Below, piece by piece: positions 53,350-62,714 of a stretch of DNA of 64,000 bases (positions within the stretch are counted from its first letter, which is position 1; every line of letters starts with the position of its first letter). The notes under the pieces were generated by a model. The model saw nothing but the letters and a program-made list of their open reading frames with translations, did not search any database and was not told the DNA's origin. The stretch is from RYN-230 sp963760405 (lineage in GTDB: Bacteria > Actinomycetota > Actinomycetes > Streptosporangiales > Streptosporangiaceae). Where the stretch lies: assembly GCA_963760405.1 (NCBI GenBank), contig CAVXCV010000004.1, forward strand, positions 124,001 to 188,000. The letters are read 5' to 3'. A program made the position numbers and the translations under genes.

Positions 53350-53721
53350 ATGCAGGGAAGACCCGTGCCCAGCAGTTGGGTCGACCTGATCCACGCCGCC
53401 CGCGGCTGGCGGGCCCGCCTGAACGTCGTACGGTTCGCGCCGGCCTCCCGCTCCCATTGGCACTCCCACCGCCTGGGCCAGACCCTGCACATCATCGAGG
53501 GCGTCGCCCTGCTCGGCAGCCGCGACGGCACGGTCATCGAAGCGCACCCCGGCGACACCATCTACACCGCTGCGGGTGAGGAGCACTGGCACGGCGCCGC
53601 CCGGCCGTTTCATGGCCACCTCGTCCTGATGGAGGGCGACGGCAGCGACGCCCCGCAGACCACCTGGGGCGAAAAGGTTACCGACGCCGTCTATCAGGCG
53701 CCCCGCACCAGCACCCGCTGA
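53350..53721 (+). CDS. Small cupin protein
   Basis: A 123-residue cupin with the two metal-binding motifs HWHSHRLGQTLHIIEG (GxHxHxxxxE type, His pair and Glu) and EEHWHG (second His), in the barrel order expected. The family is mixed: dioxygenases, isomerases and small sensors. The N-terminus before SWVDLIHAARG is uncertain: the ATG at 53350 has no clear site and a GTG at 53365 would also work. It is followed by an alcohol dehydrogenase after 44 bases. Confidence 0.78.
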   Translation: MQGRPVPSSWVDLIHAARGWRARLNVVRFAPASRSHWHSHRLGQTLHIIEGVALLGSRDGTVIEAHPGDTIYTAAGEEHWHGAARPFHGHLVLMEGDGSDAPQTTWGEKVTDAVYQAPRTSTR

Positions 53722-53765
53722 CCAGCACCCAGCACCACGAACGCAACGAAAGAAGGCATTCCGCC

Positions 53766-54800
53766 ATGCGCGCGACACTCCTGTACCAGGCCGGCGACGT
53801 ACGCGTCGAGAACGTCGAGGACCCGAAGATCCAGCAGCCCACGGATGCGGTCGTGCGCATCGTGCTGGCCAGCATCTGCGGCAGCGACCTGTGGCCCTAC
53901 AAATCCCAGCCGTATACCGACAACCCCCGCCACATGGGTCATGAGTTCATCGGCGTGGTCGAGGAGACCGGGCCCGAGGTGACGTCCGTCAAGCCCGGCG
54001 ACCTGGCCGTCGTCCCGTTCGTCTACGCCGACAACACCTGCGAGTACTGCCGCCAGGGCCTGCAGACCTCCTGCCCCCACGCGGGCCAATGGGGCCTGAA
54101 GGGTGTCGATGGGGGCCAGGGCCAGGCTGCCCGCGTCCCCTATGCCGACGGCACCCTCGTCAAACTCCCCGTCGCCCAGGACTCCGAGCTGCTGCCGGAC
54201 CTGCTGACCCTCTCCGACGTGCTGTGCACCGGCTACCACGCCGCCCGCACCGCGCGGGTCCAGCCCGGCGACAGCGTGACCGTGATCGGCGACGGCGCGG
54301 TCGGCCTCTCCGCGGTCATCTCGGCGAAGCTGCTGGGCGCCGAGCGGATCATCCTCATGGGCCGCCACACCCAGCGCACCAACCTGGGCCGCCAGTTCGG
54401 CGCCACCGATGTCGTCGCCGGACGCGGCGAGGACGGCGCCGCCGCCGTGCGGGAACTGACCGGCGGCTCCGGCACCAGGCGGGTGCTGGAATGCGTCGGC
54501 CTCAAGGACGCACTCCTCCAGGGCATCGGCGTGGTCCGCGACGGCGGCGTCATCAGCCGGGTCGGAGCCCCGCAATACTCCGACGTCCCCCTCGGCTTCC
54601 CCGAATTCATGCGCAACATCACGCTCACCGGCGGCGTCGCCCCCGCCCGCGCCTACATGGAAGACCTCATGCCACACGTCCTGGACGGCGAGATCCACCC
54701 CGGCCAGGTCTTCGACCGCACCGTCGGACTGGAGGAAGTCCCGGACGGCTACCGCCTCATGAACAACCGCGAAGCACTGAAGGTCCTCGTCCGCCCCTGA
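53766..54800 (+). CDS. Zinc-dependent alcohol dehydrogenase
   Basis: A 344-residue medium-chain dehydrogenase. The catalytic zinc site is CGSDLWPYK with Cys near 38, GHEFIG and a later Glu. The Rossmann motif is VIGDGAVGLSAV (about 177-188). The structural zinc segment NTCEYCRQGLQTSC has three Cys instead of four, as in several subgroups. The family includes threonine, sorbitol and formaldehyde dehydrogenases; the substrate is unknown. It shares direction and spacing with the cupin gene and is divergent from the MmyB-type regulator, the common three-gene stress or aldehyde-response layout. Confidence 0.92.
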   Translation: MRATLLYQAGDVRVENVEDPKIQQPTDAVVRIVLASICGSDLWPYKSQPYTDNPRHMGHEFIGVVEETGPEVTSVKPGDLAVVPFVYADNTCEYCRQGLQTSCPHAGQWGLKGVDGGQGQAARVPYADGTLVKLPVAQDSELLPDLLTLSDVLCTGYHAARTARVQPGDSVTVIGDGAVGLSAVISAKLLGAERIILMGRHTQRTNLGRQFGATDVVAGRGEDGAAAVRELTGGSGTRRVLECVGLKDALLQGIGVVRDGGVISRVGAPQYSDVPLGFPEFMRNITLTGGVAPARAYMEDLMPHVLDGEIHPGQVFDRTVGLEEVPDGYRLMNNREALKVLVRP

Positions 54801-55384
54801 CAGGGCACCAATGCCCGCGCCAGTCAGTTCCTCCCGGTCGGAGCGCACGGAGGCGGCGACCGAGCGGGCGTAAGGCCTTCCCGGGCGTTGATGCGGGCAG
54901 CGATGGCGTTGTCCCAGTGACTTTGGGGAGCAGATACCAACAGCCAGGCGGTGCTGGATTCAGCGTGGTCCGGTGCTGACAGTCGGAGTTGATCTCGCCG
55001 CGGAGCCAGCAGGAACCGCGGTGCACAAGTTGACTGGGTGGATGGGCGGGCTGTGGTCCCGTCCCGGAAGCAGTCGGACCCGAGCAGCTCACAGCGCCCT
55101 TCGTGCTGGGCCTGACGTGCGCGCCGTGTGCTTCGGCACCGTCTCCTTCACCGCGTCATGACTCTTGACAGATCATTCTGGTTCAGATTCACTCTCGCCA
55201 TGAACGGTTTCGCTCAGGCGTCGAGCCGGTTCGCATCGTTGGTTCACGGCGCCGGGCGAGGACGTGCGTGCTCGTGGCAGAACTCCCCATCGACAGTCCG
55301 TGGCGCTCGGGTGTCGGCCCGTCCCCACGCGCTCCACAGCCTTGACGGACCCCACCGCACCTAATGCTCAGGGAGGCACGGCCC
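54801..55384. other. Intergenic region with a small protein remnant
   Basis: About 580 bases before the permease operon. Apart from the DUF429-like start at 54973 there is no supported gene. The promoter of the catabolic operon should lie in the last 200 bases, but I do not see clear consensus hexamers. AGGGAGG lies just before the permease ATG. Confidence 0.4.
54973..55044 (+). pseudogene. N-terminal remnant of a DUF429-like protein
   Basis: The frame from the GTG at 54973 reads LTVGVDLAAEPAGTAV, matching the typical first strand of DUF429 (RNase-H-like) proteins. It then drifts into unrelated text (HKLTGWMGG...). Only the first 18-20 residues remain recognisable. Confidence 0.35.
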
Positions 55385-56857
55385 ATGTCCAGCGACCCCG
55401 TGGCCCAGACTGCAACCTCATCGACAGCGGAAAGGTCGCTCAGGCGCAATGCCCTCGGCCTGTTCGGCGCCATGATCCTCGGCGTCGTGATCATGGCCCC
55501 GTCGCTGGCTATCTACACCAACTGGGGGTTCATGATCCCTCATGTGGGCCGGGCCACGGCTTTCGTCTTCGTCATCAGCATGGTCATGGCCCTGCCGACC
55601 GCTTACAGCTATGCGGTCCTGAGCGGCCGGATGCCGTCATCGGGCAGTGCGTATAAGTGGACCGCGCACCTGATCGGCCCGAAGCTCGGGATCTTCATCG
55701 GGCTATGCGCGTCGCTGTACTACGCGTCGATCATCCCGTATGACATGCCGGCCATCGCCTTGCTGGGCTCTGATTTGGTGCGGTCAACGTCCCCGCTGGT
55801 CTTCGGGCTCTTCATGTTCGGCTCGCTACTGCTCGCGCTGCCGATTATCTTCCGCGGCATCTCGGTCAGTATCGAGACGTCCTACGTCCTGGTCGCCTTG
55901 GAGATCGCGATTCTGACCGTGATAGCGGTAGTTGCCTGGCTGTCGGCTACTCATCATCAGGTATCAGCAGCGCCCCTCAACCCAGCCCATATCCCCAGCG
56001 TCGCGGCACTGGTCCCCGCGCTGGTGCTGGGCGTCCTGTCGTTCACCGGCTTCGACGCGATCTCGACGGTGGCCGAGGAGACGCGCACGCCCAGGAAACT
56101 GATTCCACGTGCCACCATCCTCGCTACTGTCCTGGTCGGGCTGTTCTGGATCGTGATGTCGGTGATCCTCAGCGACGCGCTTCCGCCCAGCGTTTACATC
56201 AAGGTCATCGCGGCCGGGGGGTTCCCCCTCGCCGCCGCGGCCAGCGTCGCCTTCGGAAGCGCTGGCCGCGACATAATTGACATCATGGGCCTGGAGGCAA
56301 GCTTCGGCCTGCTGATCGCAGCCGCGGTGGGATCAACGCGGGTAATGTTCGCCATGGGCCGCGATGGCGTGCTGGACCGGAGGCTCGGACTGGTTCATCC
56401 TCGCTTCCGCGTTCCGTGGCACGCGATAGGCGTGGTAATCGGCTTCGCCGTGATCGCTGTTATCCTGGTGAGTTTCTTCCAGGGCATGAATTACAACATC
56501 GCACTGTGGCTGTCCAACATGATCGTATTCTTCGCGCTGATCACCTACCTCGCGATCAACGCCTGCAACCCGGTGTACTTCCGGCGTTACGCGCGCGCTG
56601 AGTTCAATTGGCTGCGCAATGGCGTCATTCCTGCATTCGGGATCGTCATCACCCTGTACTTCTTCTACAAGGGCTTTTTCCAAGGGCTGTGGGACGCAGG
56701 CTTCAAGAACGGTCGCCTGGTCGTTCTGGTGGCAGTCATCGTGCTGGCCGCCGCAGCTGTGGCCGCCACGCTGATCGGCCGCAGGCGTTCGGCGGCAGAG
56801 GCTGCTCGGGCCTACGTGCCTGAGTACGATCCGGCATCCACCGAGCTGCAGGCCTAG
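55385..56857 (+). CDS. APC-superfamily amino acid permease
   Basis: The ATG at 55385 (AGGGAGG nine bases upstream) starts a 490-residue transporter with about 12 transmembrane helices. The first helix region reads LGLFGAMILGVVIMAPSLAIYTNWG; the unwound TM1 Gly motif of APC carriers is partly kept. The TM6 region is LSFTGFDAISTVAEETRTPRKLIPRA, a conserved APC landmark. It probably imports an amino acid or amine. It is the first gene of a run of closely spaced plus-strand genes, so the substrate is likely the starting compound of the operon. Confidence 0.92.
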   Translation: MSSDPVAQTATSSTAERSLRRNALGLFGAMILGVVIMAPSLAIYTNWGFMIPHVGRATAFVFVISMVMALPTAYSYAVLSGRMPSSGSAYKWTAHLIGPKLGIFIGLCASLYYASIIPYDMPAIALLGSDLVRSTSPLVFGLFMFGSLLLALPIIFRGISVSIETSYVLVALEIAILTVIAVVAWLSATHHQVSAAPLNPAHIPSVAALVPALVLGVLSFTGFDAISTVAEETRTPRKLIPRATILATVLVGLFWIVMSVILSDALPPSVYIKVIAAGGFPLAAAASVAFGSAGRDIIDIMGLEASFGLLIAAAVGSTRVMFAMGRDGVLDRRLGLVHPRFRVPWHAIGVVIGFAVIAVILVSFFQGMNYNIALWLSNMIVFFALITYLAINACNPVYFRRYARAEFNWLRNGVIPAFGIVITLYFFYKGFFQGLWDAGFKNGRLVVLVAVIVLAAAAVAATLIGRRRSAAEAARAYVPEYDPASTELQA

Positions 56858-56863
56858 GTCGCG

Positions 56864-57697
56864 ATGCCTGACTACGTCATCCGCGTGCCCAGGGACATCG
56901 AAGAGTTCAGTCAGCTCGTCACTGTCTTCCAGCAGGTCTTCTCCCTGGCCGATCGTGCCACGCCGCCGGCCTGGCTGATGGAGGACTCGACCAAGGTCGG
57001 CGGCCTTACTCTGGGCCTGTGGTACGGGGACCAGGCGGTGGGGTTCAGCTACGCGTTCGCGGGCGTAGAGGCTGGTGAGGCGTACCTGTACTCCAGCGGG
57101 CTGGGCGTGCTTCCCGCGCACCGATCGCAGGGCCGCGCCTACGCGATGAAGGTCGCCCAGCGCGAGATGGCGCTAGATCGCGGCTACCAGCGGATCAGCT
57201 GGACCTACAGCGCCCTGCGGTCGGTCAACGCCCACCTCTATGTAACGCGGCTCGGCGGGCTGGGCTCGAAGTATGTGGTCGACACGCGTGGTTCCTTCGA
57301 TAGTGACTGGGTGACCGAGGGCGGTGTCCCCCTTGATGAGTTCGTGGTCGACTGGGACCTGCAGTCGGACCGTGTGCGCTCCCGGCTGGACGGCCCTTCC
57401 GAGCATGAACTAGGCGCAGGCCAGCACATCACCCGGTGTAGCGGGCCCGCCGCCGAGCGAGTGCTCGAGGAAATCGACGGAGCGCCAGCAGCTGACCGGG
57501 TGGTCTGCGAGATCCCAGCTGACTTCCAATCTCTGGTCGAACATTCACCTGACCTGGCCCACGATTGGCGGAAAAAGACACGGCCAGCCTTTTCCCAGCT
57601 GATGGACGCTGGATTTCTGCTCACTGAATGCATCCTGGACCCCGGGCACCGCAGGCCTTACTACGTGTTCGAGAGAACCCCCGAGGAGAATGGCTAA
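56864..57697 (+). CDS. GNAT-superfamily protein (COG3375-like)
   Basis: A 277-residue protein whose N-terminal half is a GNAT acetyltransferase fold. It has AVGFSYAFAGVEAGEAYLYSSGLGVLPAHRSQGRAYAMK, where the Q/R-x-x-G-x-A acetyl-CoA loop is HRSQGRAYAMKV, and the strand ISWTYSALRSVNAHLYVTRLGG. The rest matches the group of predicted GNAT-like proteins once called COG3375. The group has no established substrate. It begins six bases after the permease stop and lies directly before the transketolase genes, so it is almost certainly part of the pathway. Confidence 0.82.
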   Translation: MPDYVIRVPRDIEEFSQLVTVFQQVFSLADRATPPAWLMEDSTKVGGLTLGLWYGDQAVGFSYAFAGVEAGEAYLYSSGLGVLPAHRSQGRAYAMKVAQREMALDRGYQRISWTYSALRSVNAHLYVTRLGGLGSKYVVDTRGSFDSDWVTEGGVPLDEFVVDWDLQSDRVRSRLDGPSEHELGAGQHITRCSGPAAERVLEEIDGAPAADRVVCEIPADFQSLVEHSPDLAHDWRKKTRPAFSQLMDAGFLLTECILDPGHRRPYYVFERTPEENG

Positions 57698-58618
57698 GTG
57701 ACCACCGCAGCGCACCAGCGCGAAGACGCCACCAGTGGTCAGCTGTCGTCGGGACCTCCGCGGCCGATGCCCGAGAGGCCGGCTCCAGATGCCGGTGCAG
57801 TTGCCAGGCGCGCGCTCAGCATAAGGAGGCACATAATCCATACGGTCGCCAATGTGGGCGAGGGTTACCTGCTGCAGGGCCTCGGCGCGGCGGACATCCT
57901 GGCCGCCCTGTACTTCTCCGAGCTGCGCCTGGATCCGGACCGGCCTGACCACCCTGACCGGGACCGGTGCCTGTTGTGTACCGCGCACAACTCTGTCGGG
58001 CTCTACTCGGCCCTGGCCGAGCGGGGCTTCTTCCCAGCGGCGGAGCTGGACAATTACGGCCGGGACGGCAGCAAGCTGGAGATCATTTCCTCCGAGCATG
58101 TGCCAGGGGTAGAGGGCACATTCGGATCGCTCGGCCAGGGCCTGTCAGTCGCGGTCGGCCTGGCGCTCAGCTCTCGGCGGCGGCACAGTAAGTGGCGGGT
58201 TTACGCGGTGCTCGGCGACGGCGAGATGCAGGAGGGCCAGACCTGGGAGGCAGCCATGGCGGCGGCGGCGTACCAGCTGGATAACCTCTGCCTGATCATC
58301 GACCTCAACGGCATGCAGGTAGAAGGCGCCACCAGCGACGTGCTACCGATGGGTCCGATTGCTGCGAAGTGGCAGGCATTCGGATGGTCGGTCCAGGAGA
58401 TCAACGGCCAGGATGTGCCGGCACTGCTGAACGCTCTGGATGCCGCGCGGAACACCGCGGGCACGCCATCGGTGATCGTGGCCCGTACCACGCCTGGCTA
58501 CCCGGTCTCCTTCCTGCAGGGCCGGCTTCAGCATTACGCGAAGCTGACCGCTGGCCAGGCGGAGGCAGCGCTCGCTGAACTGGCGGGGCCCACCACTCAG
58601 CCGGGAATGCACGCATGA
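57698..58618 (+). CDS. Transketolase, N-terminal (TPP-binding) subunit
   Basis: A 306-residue split-transketolase alpha subunit. It has RRHIIHTVANVGEGYLLQGLGAADILAALYF, the TPP motif GDGEMQEGQTWEAAMAAAAYQLDNLCLIIDLNGMQVEG (GDGx24-27N), the His region HNSVGLYSALAERGFF, and GTFGSLGQGLSVAVGLALSS. The C-terminal third with the Glu is in the next gene. The GTG at 57698 follows the GNAT stop directly and the end overlaps the next ATG (ATGA). Split transketolases occur in several sugar and sulfosugar pathways as well as in the general pentose cycle. Confidence 0.92.
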   Translation: MTTAAHQREDATSGQLSSGPPRPMPERPAPDAGAVARRALSIRRHIIHTVANVGEGYLLQGLGAADILAALYFSELRLDPDRPDHPDRDRCLLCTAHNSVGLYSALAERGFFPAAELDNYGRDGSKLEIISSEHVPGVEGTFGSLGQGLSVAVGLALSSRRRHSKWRVYAVLGDGEMQEGQTWEAAMAAAAYQLDNLCLIIDLNGMQVEGATSDVLPMGPIAAKWQAFGWSVQEINGQDVPALLNALDAARNTAGTPSVIVARTTPGYPVSFLQGRLQHYAKLTAGQAEAALAELAGPTTQPGMHA

Positions 58619-59580
58619 GCGCCACCGTCTGGGCCACAGACACGCCCACCGAGCTGAAGGCATACGGCAATGCACTCGTGGAGCTCGCGGCGAGGAATCC
58701 GGACGTGGTGTGCATCGGGGCCGACCTGACAGGGCCGACTGAAACCGACCTGTTCCGGGATGCCATCCCCGATCGGTTCTTCAATCTCGGCATGGCGGAG
58801 GCGAATGCCGTCGGAGTGGCTGCCGGTATGGCGCGCGCCGGCGATATTCCGTTCGTGCACACGTTCAGCGTCTTCGCGACCCGCCGCGCGTTCGATCAGG
58901 TAGCCATGCAGGTCGCGTATTCGCGGACGAACGTGAAGCTGGTGGGCTTCATGCCTGGCCTGACCACCCCCGGCGGAGTTACCCATCAGGCAATCGAGGA
59001 TCTTGCGCTGATGCGTGCCCTCCCCAATATGACGGTCATCGAGCCCGCCGACGCCCGGCAGATCCGCGACGCCGTCAGGGCACTGGCCGATTACCAGGGC
59101 CCGGTTTACCTGCGCCTCAAGCGCGGCGAGGTTCCGCTCATGGCAGAGTCGCAGAGCCGGGGCTTCAGCCTGGGTAAGGCCGAGGTGCTGCGTGCTGGAG
59201 GCGATGCTGTGATCTTCGCGTCCGGGCTGATGGTTACGCTCTCGCTGGACGCGGCCGACCGCTTGAGCCGCGAGGGCACCGAAGTTGCAGTCGTCAACGT
59301 GCACACGCTCAAGCCCCTGGATACGGAGGCAATCTGCGAGCTGGCCGCCCAGGCAGGAGGAGCCGTAGTCACCGCCGAGAATCACTCAATCATCGGTGGC
59401 CTGGGATCAGCGGTAGCCGAGACGCTGTTTGACGCCGGCATCCGGTGCCGCGGAATCCGGGTCGGTATCACGGACACCTTCGCCGAAGGTGCGTCCGCTC
59501 CCTATCTGTTCCACAAGTACGGCCTCAGCACCGAGGCCATCATCGATGCCTGCCGCCGGGCCGGAAAACGCGATGCCTGA
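58615..59580 (+). CDS. Transketolase, C-terminal (pyrimidine-binding) subunit
   Basis: The 321-residue partner supplies the catalytic Glu in FNLGMAEANAVGVAAGMARAG (about 60-80) and the transketolase C-domain (AVVNVHTLKPLDTEAI, GGAVVTAENHSIIGGLGSAVAETL). Together with the upstream subunit it forms one active centre at the dimer interface. It starts in ATGA overlap with the first subunit, and its own end overlaps the alcohol dehydrogenase start by eight bases. This tight coupling fixes subunit stoichiometry. Confidence 0.93.
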   Translation: MSATVWATDTPTELKAYGNALVELAARNPDVVCIGADLTGPTETDLFRDAIPDRFFNLGMAEANAVGVAAGMARAGDIPFVHTFSVFATRRAFDQVAMQVAYSRTNVKLVGFMPGLTTPGGVTHQAIEDLALMRALPNMTVIEPADARQIRDAVRALADYQGPVYLRLKRGEVPLMAESQSRGFSLGKAEVLRAGGDAVIFASGLMVTLSLDAADRLSREGTEVAVVNVHTLKPLDTEAICELAAQAGGAVVTAENHSIIGGLGSAVAETLFDAGIRCRGIRVGITDTFAEGASAPYLFHKYGLSTEAIIDACRRAGKRDA

Positions 59581-60592
59581 CGCCCCCCGTGACGTACTGG
59601 CCGCGGTGTGGCGCGGTGAGCGGCGCCTCGCCGTGGAGCCCTGGCCACTGCCCCAGATGGGCCCGCAAGACGCCCTGGTGCGGGTCCAGAGCTGCGGAGT
59701 CTGCGGCAGCGACGTGCACGTTGTGGACGGCGACCTGACTGAGTTTGTTCCACCGCGGGTGCTCGGCCACGAGCCGCTCGGCGTCGTCGAGGCGGTCGGC
59801 GACGCGGTCAGCGCGTTCCGCCCAGGTGACCTGGTCACCTGGGAGCCGAGCCTGCCGTGCCGGTCCTGCTATTACTGCCATGAGGGTGAGGACGGGCTCT
59901 GCGAACGGCGCGTCCCGATCCTGGGCGGATTCGCGGAGCGGACCGTGGTGCCGCAACGGGCGCTGTATCACCTTCCCGACGGGCTCGCGGATGGCCTCGG
60001 GGTGCTGGCTGAACCGCTGTCCTGCGCCCTCTACGCCCATGACCGTGGCCGGATAGCGGTCGGAGACCGGGTGGCAGTGATCGGTGCGGGGACTATCGGC
60101 CTGCTCCTCACGATGCTCGCCCGCCGCGCCGGAGCCAGCCTGATCGTGGTCTCCGACCCGAACGCCCGAAAGCGTGCGGTCGCCACTGCGGTCGGAGCAG
60201 ACGTAGTCGTCGACCCCAGCAGCACTAACCTGCTCGACACCATCCGCGAGCTGAGTGGCGGCCGCGGAGTCGAGGTGGCGTTCGAGGCTGCAGGGTCACC
60301 GCCAGCGGTCCTGGACGCGCTGGCAGTTCCCCGTCCGGGCGGCACCACAGTGCTGGTGGGATTGACCTCACCTGCGGCGTCGGCGAGCGTGCCGCTGTTT
60401 GACGTGCTGCGGCGCGATCTCACCGTCGAGGCCGTCTGGCTGCGCAGGTTTACCTTCCAGCGGGCGGTCGCGCTGCTACCCCAGCTGCCTCTTAGCCGCC
60501 TCGTCAGCCATTCCGTTCCGCTCGGCCGCATTGGGCACGCCTTCGACCTGCTGCGCTCGGGGGAGGCGGTGAAGGTCGTGGTCGAGCCGTGA
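59573..60592 (+). CDS. Zinc-dependent alcohol/polyol dehydrogenase
   Basis: A 339-residue medium-chain dehydrogenase. The catalytic site is CGVCGSDVHVV and GHEPLG. The complete four-Cys structural zinc loop LPCRSCYYCHEGEDGLC has the usual spacing. The Rossmann fold has VIGAGTIGLLLTMLARRAG (about 168-186) with an acidic residue in VSDPNARK, suggesting NAD. The family includes threonine, sorbitol and other 2,3-butanediol-type dehydrogenases. It overlaps both neighbours, so it acts in the same pathway as the transketolase and the PLP enzyme. Confidence 0.93.
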   Translation: MPDAPRDVLAAVWRGERRLAVEPWPLPQMGPQDALVRVQSCGVCGSDVHVVDGDLTEFVPPRVLGHEPLGVVEAVGDAVSAFRPGDLVTWEPSLPCRSCYYCHEGEDGLCERRVPILGGFAERTVVPQRALYHLPDGLADGLGVLAEPLSCALYAHDRGRIAVGDRVAVIGAGTIGLLLTMLARRAGASLIVVSDPNARKRAVATAVGADVVVDPSSTNLLDTIRELSGGRGVEVAFEAAGSPPAVLDALAVPRPGGTTVLVGLTSPAASASVPLFDVLRRDLTVEAVWLRRFTFQRAVALLPQLPLSRLVSHSVPLGRIGHAFDLLRSGEAVKVVVEP

Positions 60593-61689
60593 GCCTGGAT
60601 GCTGTCGATACACCCAGCGTGCTGGTTGATGAGGCCAGGCTGGAACGCAACATGCTGGAGATCGCGCAGCTGGCCGGGCAGCACGGCAAACGGCTGCGGC
60701 CGCACGTCAAGACGCATAAGACCGTCGAGATCGCCGCTCGCCAGCGCGAGCTTGGCGCCGTTGGCCTGACCGTGGCCAAGCTGGGCGAGGCGGAGGCTTA
60801 CGCTGACGCCGGCTTCGATGACCTGCTGGTGTGTTATCCGCTGGTCGGTCCGCTCAAGCTGGCGCGGCTAGCGGCATTGGCCCAGCGCGTAACGGCGTCC
60901 ACCGTGGTCGAAAATCTCGACGCCGCCCGCGAGCTGTCCGCCGCGATGCTCCATGCCGGTGTCCGGCTGGACGTGCTGGTGAAGCTCGATGTGGGAATGC
61001 ACCGGGTGGGGATTCCCGATCGTGACGTCGACGGTCTCGCTCATGCCGTCGCCGGGCTGGCCGGCCTGCGGCTGCGCGGCGTGTGCATTCACGAGGGCAG
61101 CGTGTACGCCGAGCCGGACCCAGCCCGCCGGAGGTCTGTCGGGCGAGCTCAGGTCCAGCGGCTGGTGCGGACCGCCGATCGCCTGCGCGAGCACGGGCTT
61201 CCCATCGATGTGGTGAGCTGCGGAGCGACGCCGTCCTTCCGCGACGTCATCGATATCGAGGGCGTGACAGAGGTCAGGCCGGGCAACTACGTCTTCTACG
61301 ACGCGACCCAGGTGGCGCTCGGCGTCGTGGGGCCTGAACGGTGCGCGCTGTCCGTGCTCAGCACGGTCGTGAGCCGCTCCGCCCGTGATCGCGGGATAAT
61401 CGATGCAGGGGCCAAGGCGCTCAGCCTCGACCGTGGCGCGCACGGGCTCAGCCTGCTGGACGGATACGGCCGGGTTCTCGGCCGGGATGATGTGCGGCTG
61501 GAGAGCCTGTCCGAGGAGCATGGCTGGCTCCGCGTGGCCGGCGACCTGCCGTTGACGATTGGTGACCGTCTGTGCATTCTGCCGAATCACGCGTGCGCTG
61601 TCGTCAATAACTTCGACCGGCTGACGGTCGTCCGGGATGACGCCCCGATAGCCGAGTGGAACGTAATCGCCCGTGGTCGGGTCACGTGA
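60589..61689 (+). CDS. D-threonine aldolase-like PLP enzyme (DSD1 family)
   Basis: A 366-residue fold-type III PLP enzyme. The Schiff-base lysine lies in RLRPHVKTHKT (about Lys 41). A barrel follows with the PLP-phosphate region (VVSCGATPS, EVRPGNYVFYDATQVALG). A C-terminal beta domain carries the metal ligands in LPNHACAVVNNFD (HxC). That combination is specific to D-threonine aldolase and D-serine dehydratase relatives. The chemistry is cleavage of D-beta-hydroxy amino acids to glycine plus aldehyde, or dehydration. The GTG overlaps the dehydrogenase stop. The enzyme may process the imported amino compound. Confidence 0.88.
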   Translation: MSLDAVDTPSVLVDEARLERNMLEIAQLAGQHGKRLRPHVKTHKTVEIAARQRELGAVGLTVAKLGEAEAYADAGFDDLLVCYPLVGPLKLARLAALAQRVTASTVVENLDAARELSAAMLHAGVRLDVLVKLDVGMHRVGIPDRDVDGLAHAVAGLAGLRLRGVCIHEGSVYAEPDPARRRSVGRAQVQRLVRTADRLREHGLPIDVVSCGATPSFRDVIDIEGVTEVRPGNYVFYDATQVALGVVGPERCALSVLSTVVSRSARDRGIIDAGAKALSLDRGAHGLSLLDGYGRVLGRDDVRLESLSEEHGWLRVAGDLPLTIGDRLCILPNHACAVVNNFDRLTVVRDDAPIAEWNVIARGRVT

Positions 61690-61820
61690 CCTCTCGAGCG
61701 CAGCGGGCATGGCCGGCGCCGGTCAGGGACAAAGGGGCAGGACGGCTGGTTCTGAGCTTTGCGGCACTCTGCGACGTAGGATGTGGGCGCAATGAATAAT
61801 GCTGGCGAGAGGCTAGGTCC

Positions 61821-62684
61821 ATGAGCGAGATGGAAGCCTTTGGCCTAGCCCCATTTGACGGAGAGTTCGCTGCCCGTGTGGCGGACGCTCGTGGCAACCT
61901 GACAGCTAACGACGAGCTTATACTCGCGCACCTGACGGACAACCCGGACAGCCTCGCCTTCCATACCGCGGAATCCCTGGGTGAAAAGGTCGGAGTGAGC
62001 CGGGCCGCGGTGGTGCGCTTCGCCCGCAAGCTCGGATACACGGGATTCACGGAGTTCCGTGCCGCTGCCCGCCACGCGATGCTCGCGTCCCAGGAGTCAC
62101 CGCTTTCCCGCTTCTCCCAGCGTGAGCCCGGTTCGCTCGTCGAACGTAAGGCCGTCCAGGACACCAAGAACGTGCTGGCCACCGCGAGCTTGGTGCATGA
62201 CACGCTGGCCCCGGCTGCTCAGGCCGTGGCCAATTCCCGCCGTGTCTTCATCGTTGGCGCTCGCATGTCCTATGGTCTTGCTGTTCATCTCCATCGGCTC
62301 CTGAACGAAGTGCATAATGCCGTCACGCTGATCGATCCTGGATTCCCTGACCAGATCGTCAGCGCTGATCGCAGCGACATAGTCATCGCGTTTCTCTTCC
62401 GCCGGTACTCCCGCCTTACCGTTGACCTGCTCCGGGATATTCGAGGCTCCGGGGCGCAGGTAGTCCTCATCACGGACGGCCGCGGGCATGCCTCCGCCGG
62501 TCAGGCTGCGCACGTGCTGGTGGCCTCCGTTAACGGGCCGACGCTCTACGACAGCATGGTGGCCCCCATGTGGGTGCTTGAATCGCTGGCCGCCGAGGTG
62601 GCGGCCGTTCGGCCAAAAGAAAGCCGGGCGCGCCTTGAGGCCGTCGAGCGCTTCACCAAGGACCACGGCCTGCTGCTCGGCTGA
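61821..62684 (+). CDS. MurR/RpiR-family regulator
   Basis: A 287-residue regulator with an N-terminal RpiR HTH (ANDELILAHLTDNPDSLAFHT, ESLGEKVGVSRAAVVRFARKLGYTGFTEFR, about 28-80) and a SIS phosphosugar-binding domain (RRVFIVGARMSYGLAVHLHRL, IVIAFLFRRYSRLTVDLLRDI, AQVVLITDGRG, about 125-250). RpiR proteins respond to sugar phosphates or amino-sugar derivatives. It lies between the catabolic genes and the aldehyde dehydrogenase, with a 131-base gap upstream that can hold its promoter, and probably controls the cluster. Confidence 0.93.
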   Translation: MSEMEAFGLAPFDGEFAARVADARGNLTANDELILAHLTDNPDSLAFHTAESLGEKVGVSRAAVVRFARKLGYTGFTEFRAAARHAMLASQESPLSRFSQREPGSLVERKAVQDTKNVLATASLVHDTLAPAAQAVANSRRVFIVGARMSYGLAVHLHRLLNEVHNAVTLIDPGFPDQIVSADRSDIVIAFLFRRYSRLTVDLLRDIRGSGAQVVLITDGRGHASAGQAAHVLVASVNGPTLYDSMVAPMWVLESLAAEVAAVRPKESRARLEAVERFTKDHGLLLG

Positions 62685-62714
62685 GTTACGGCACACTCCT
62701 GGGAAAAGGGATCC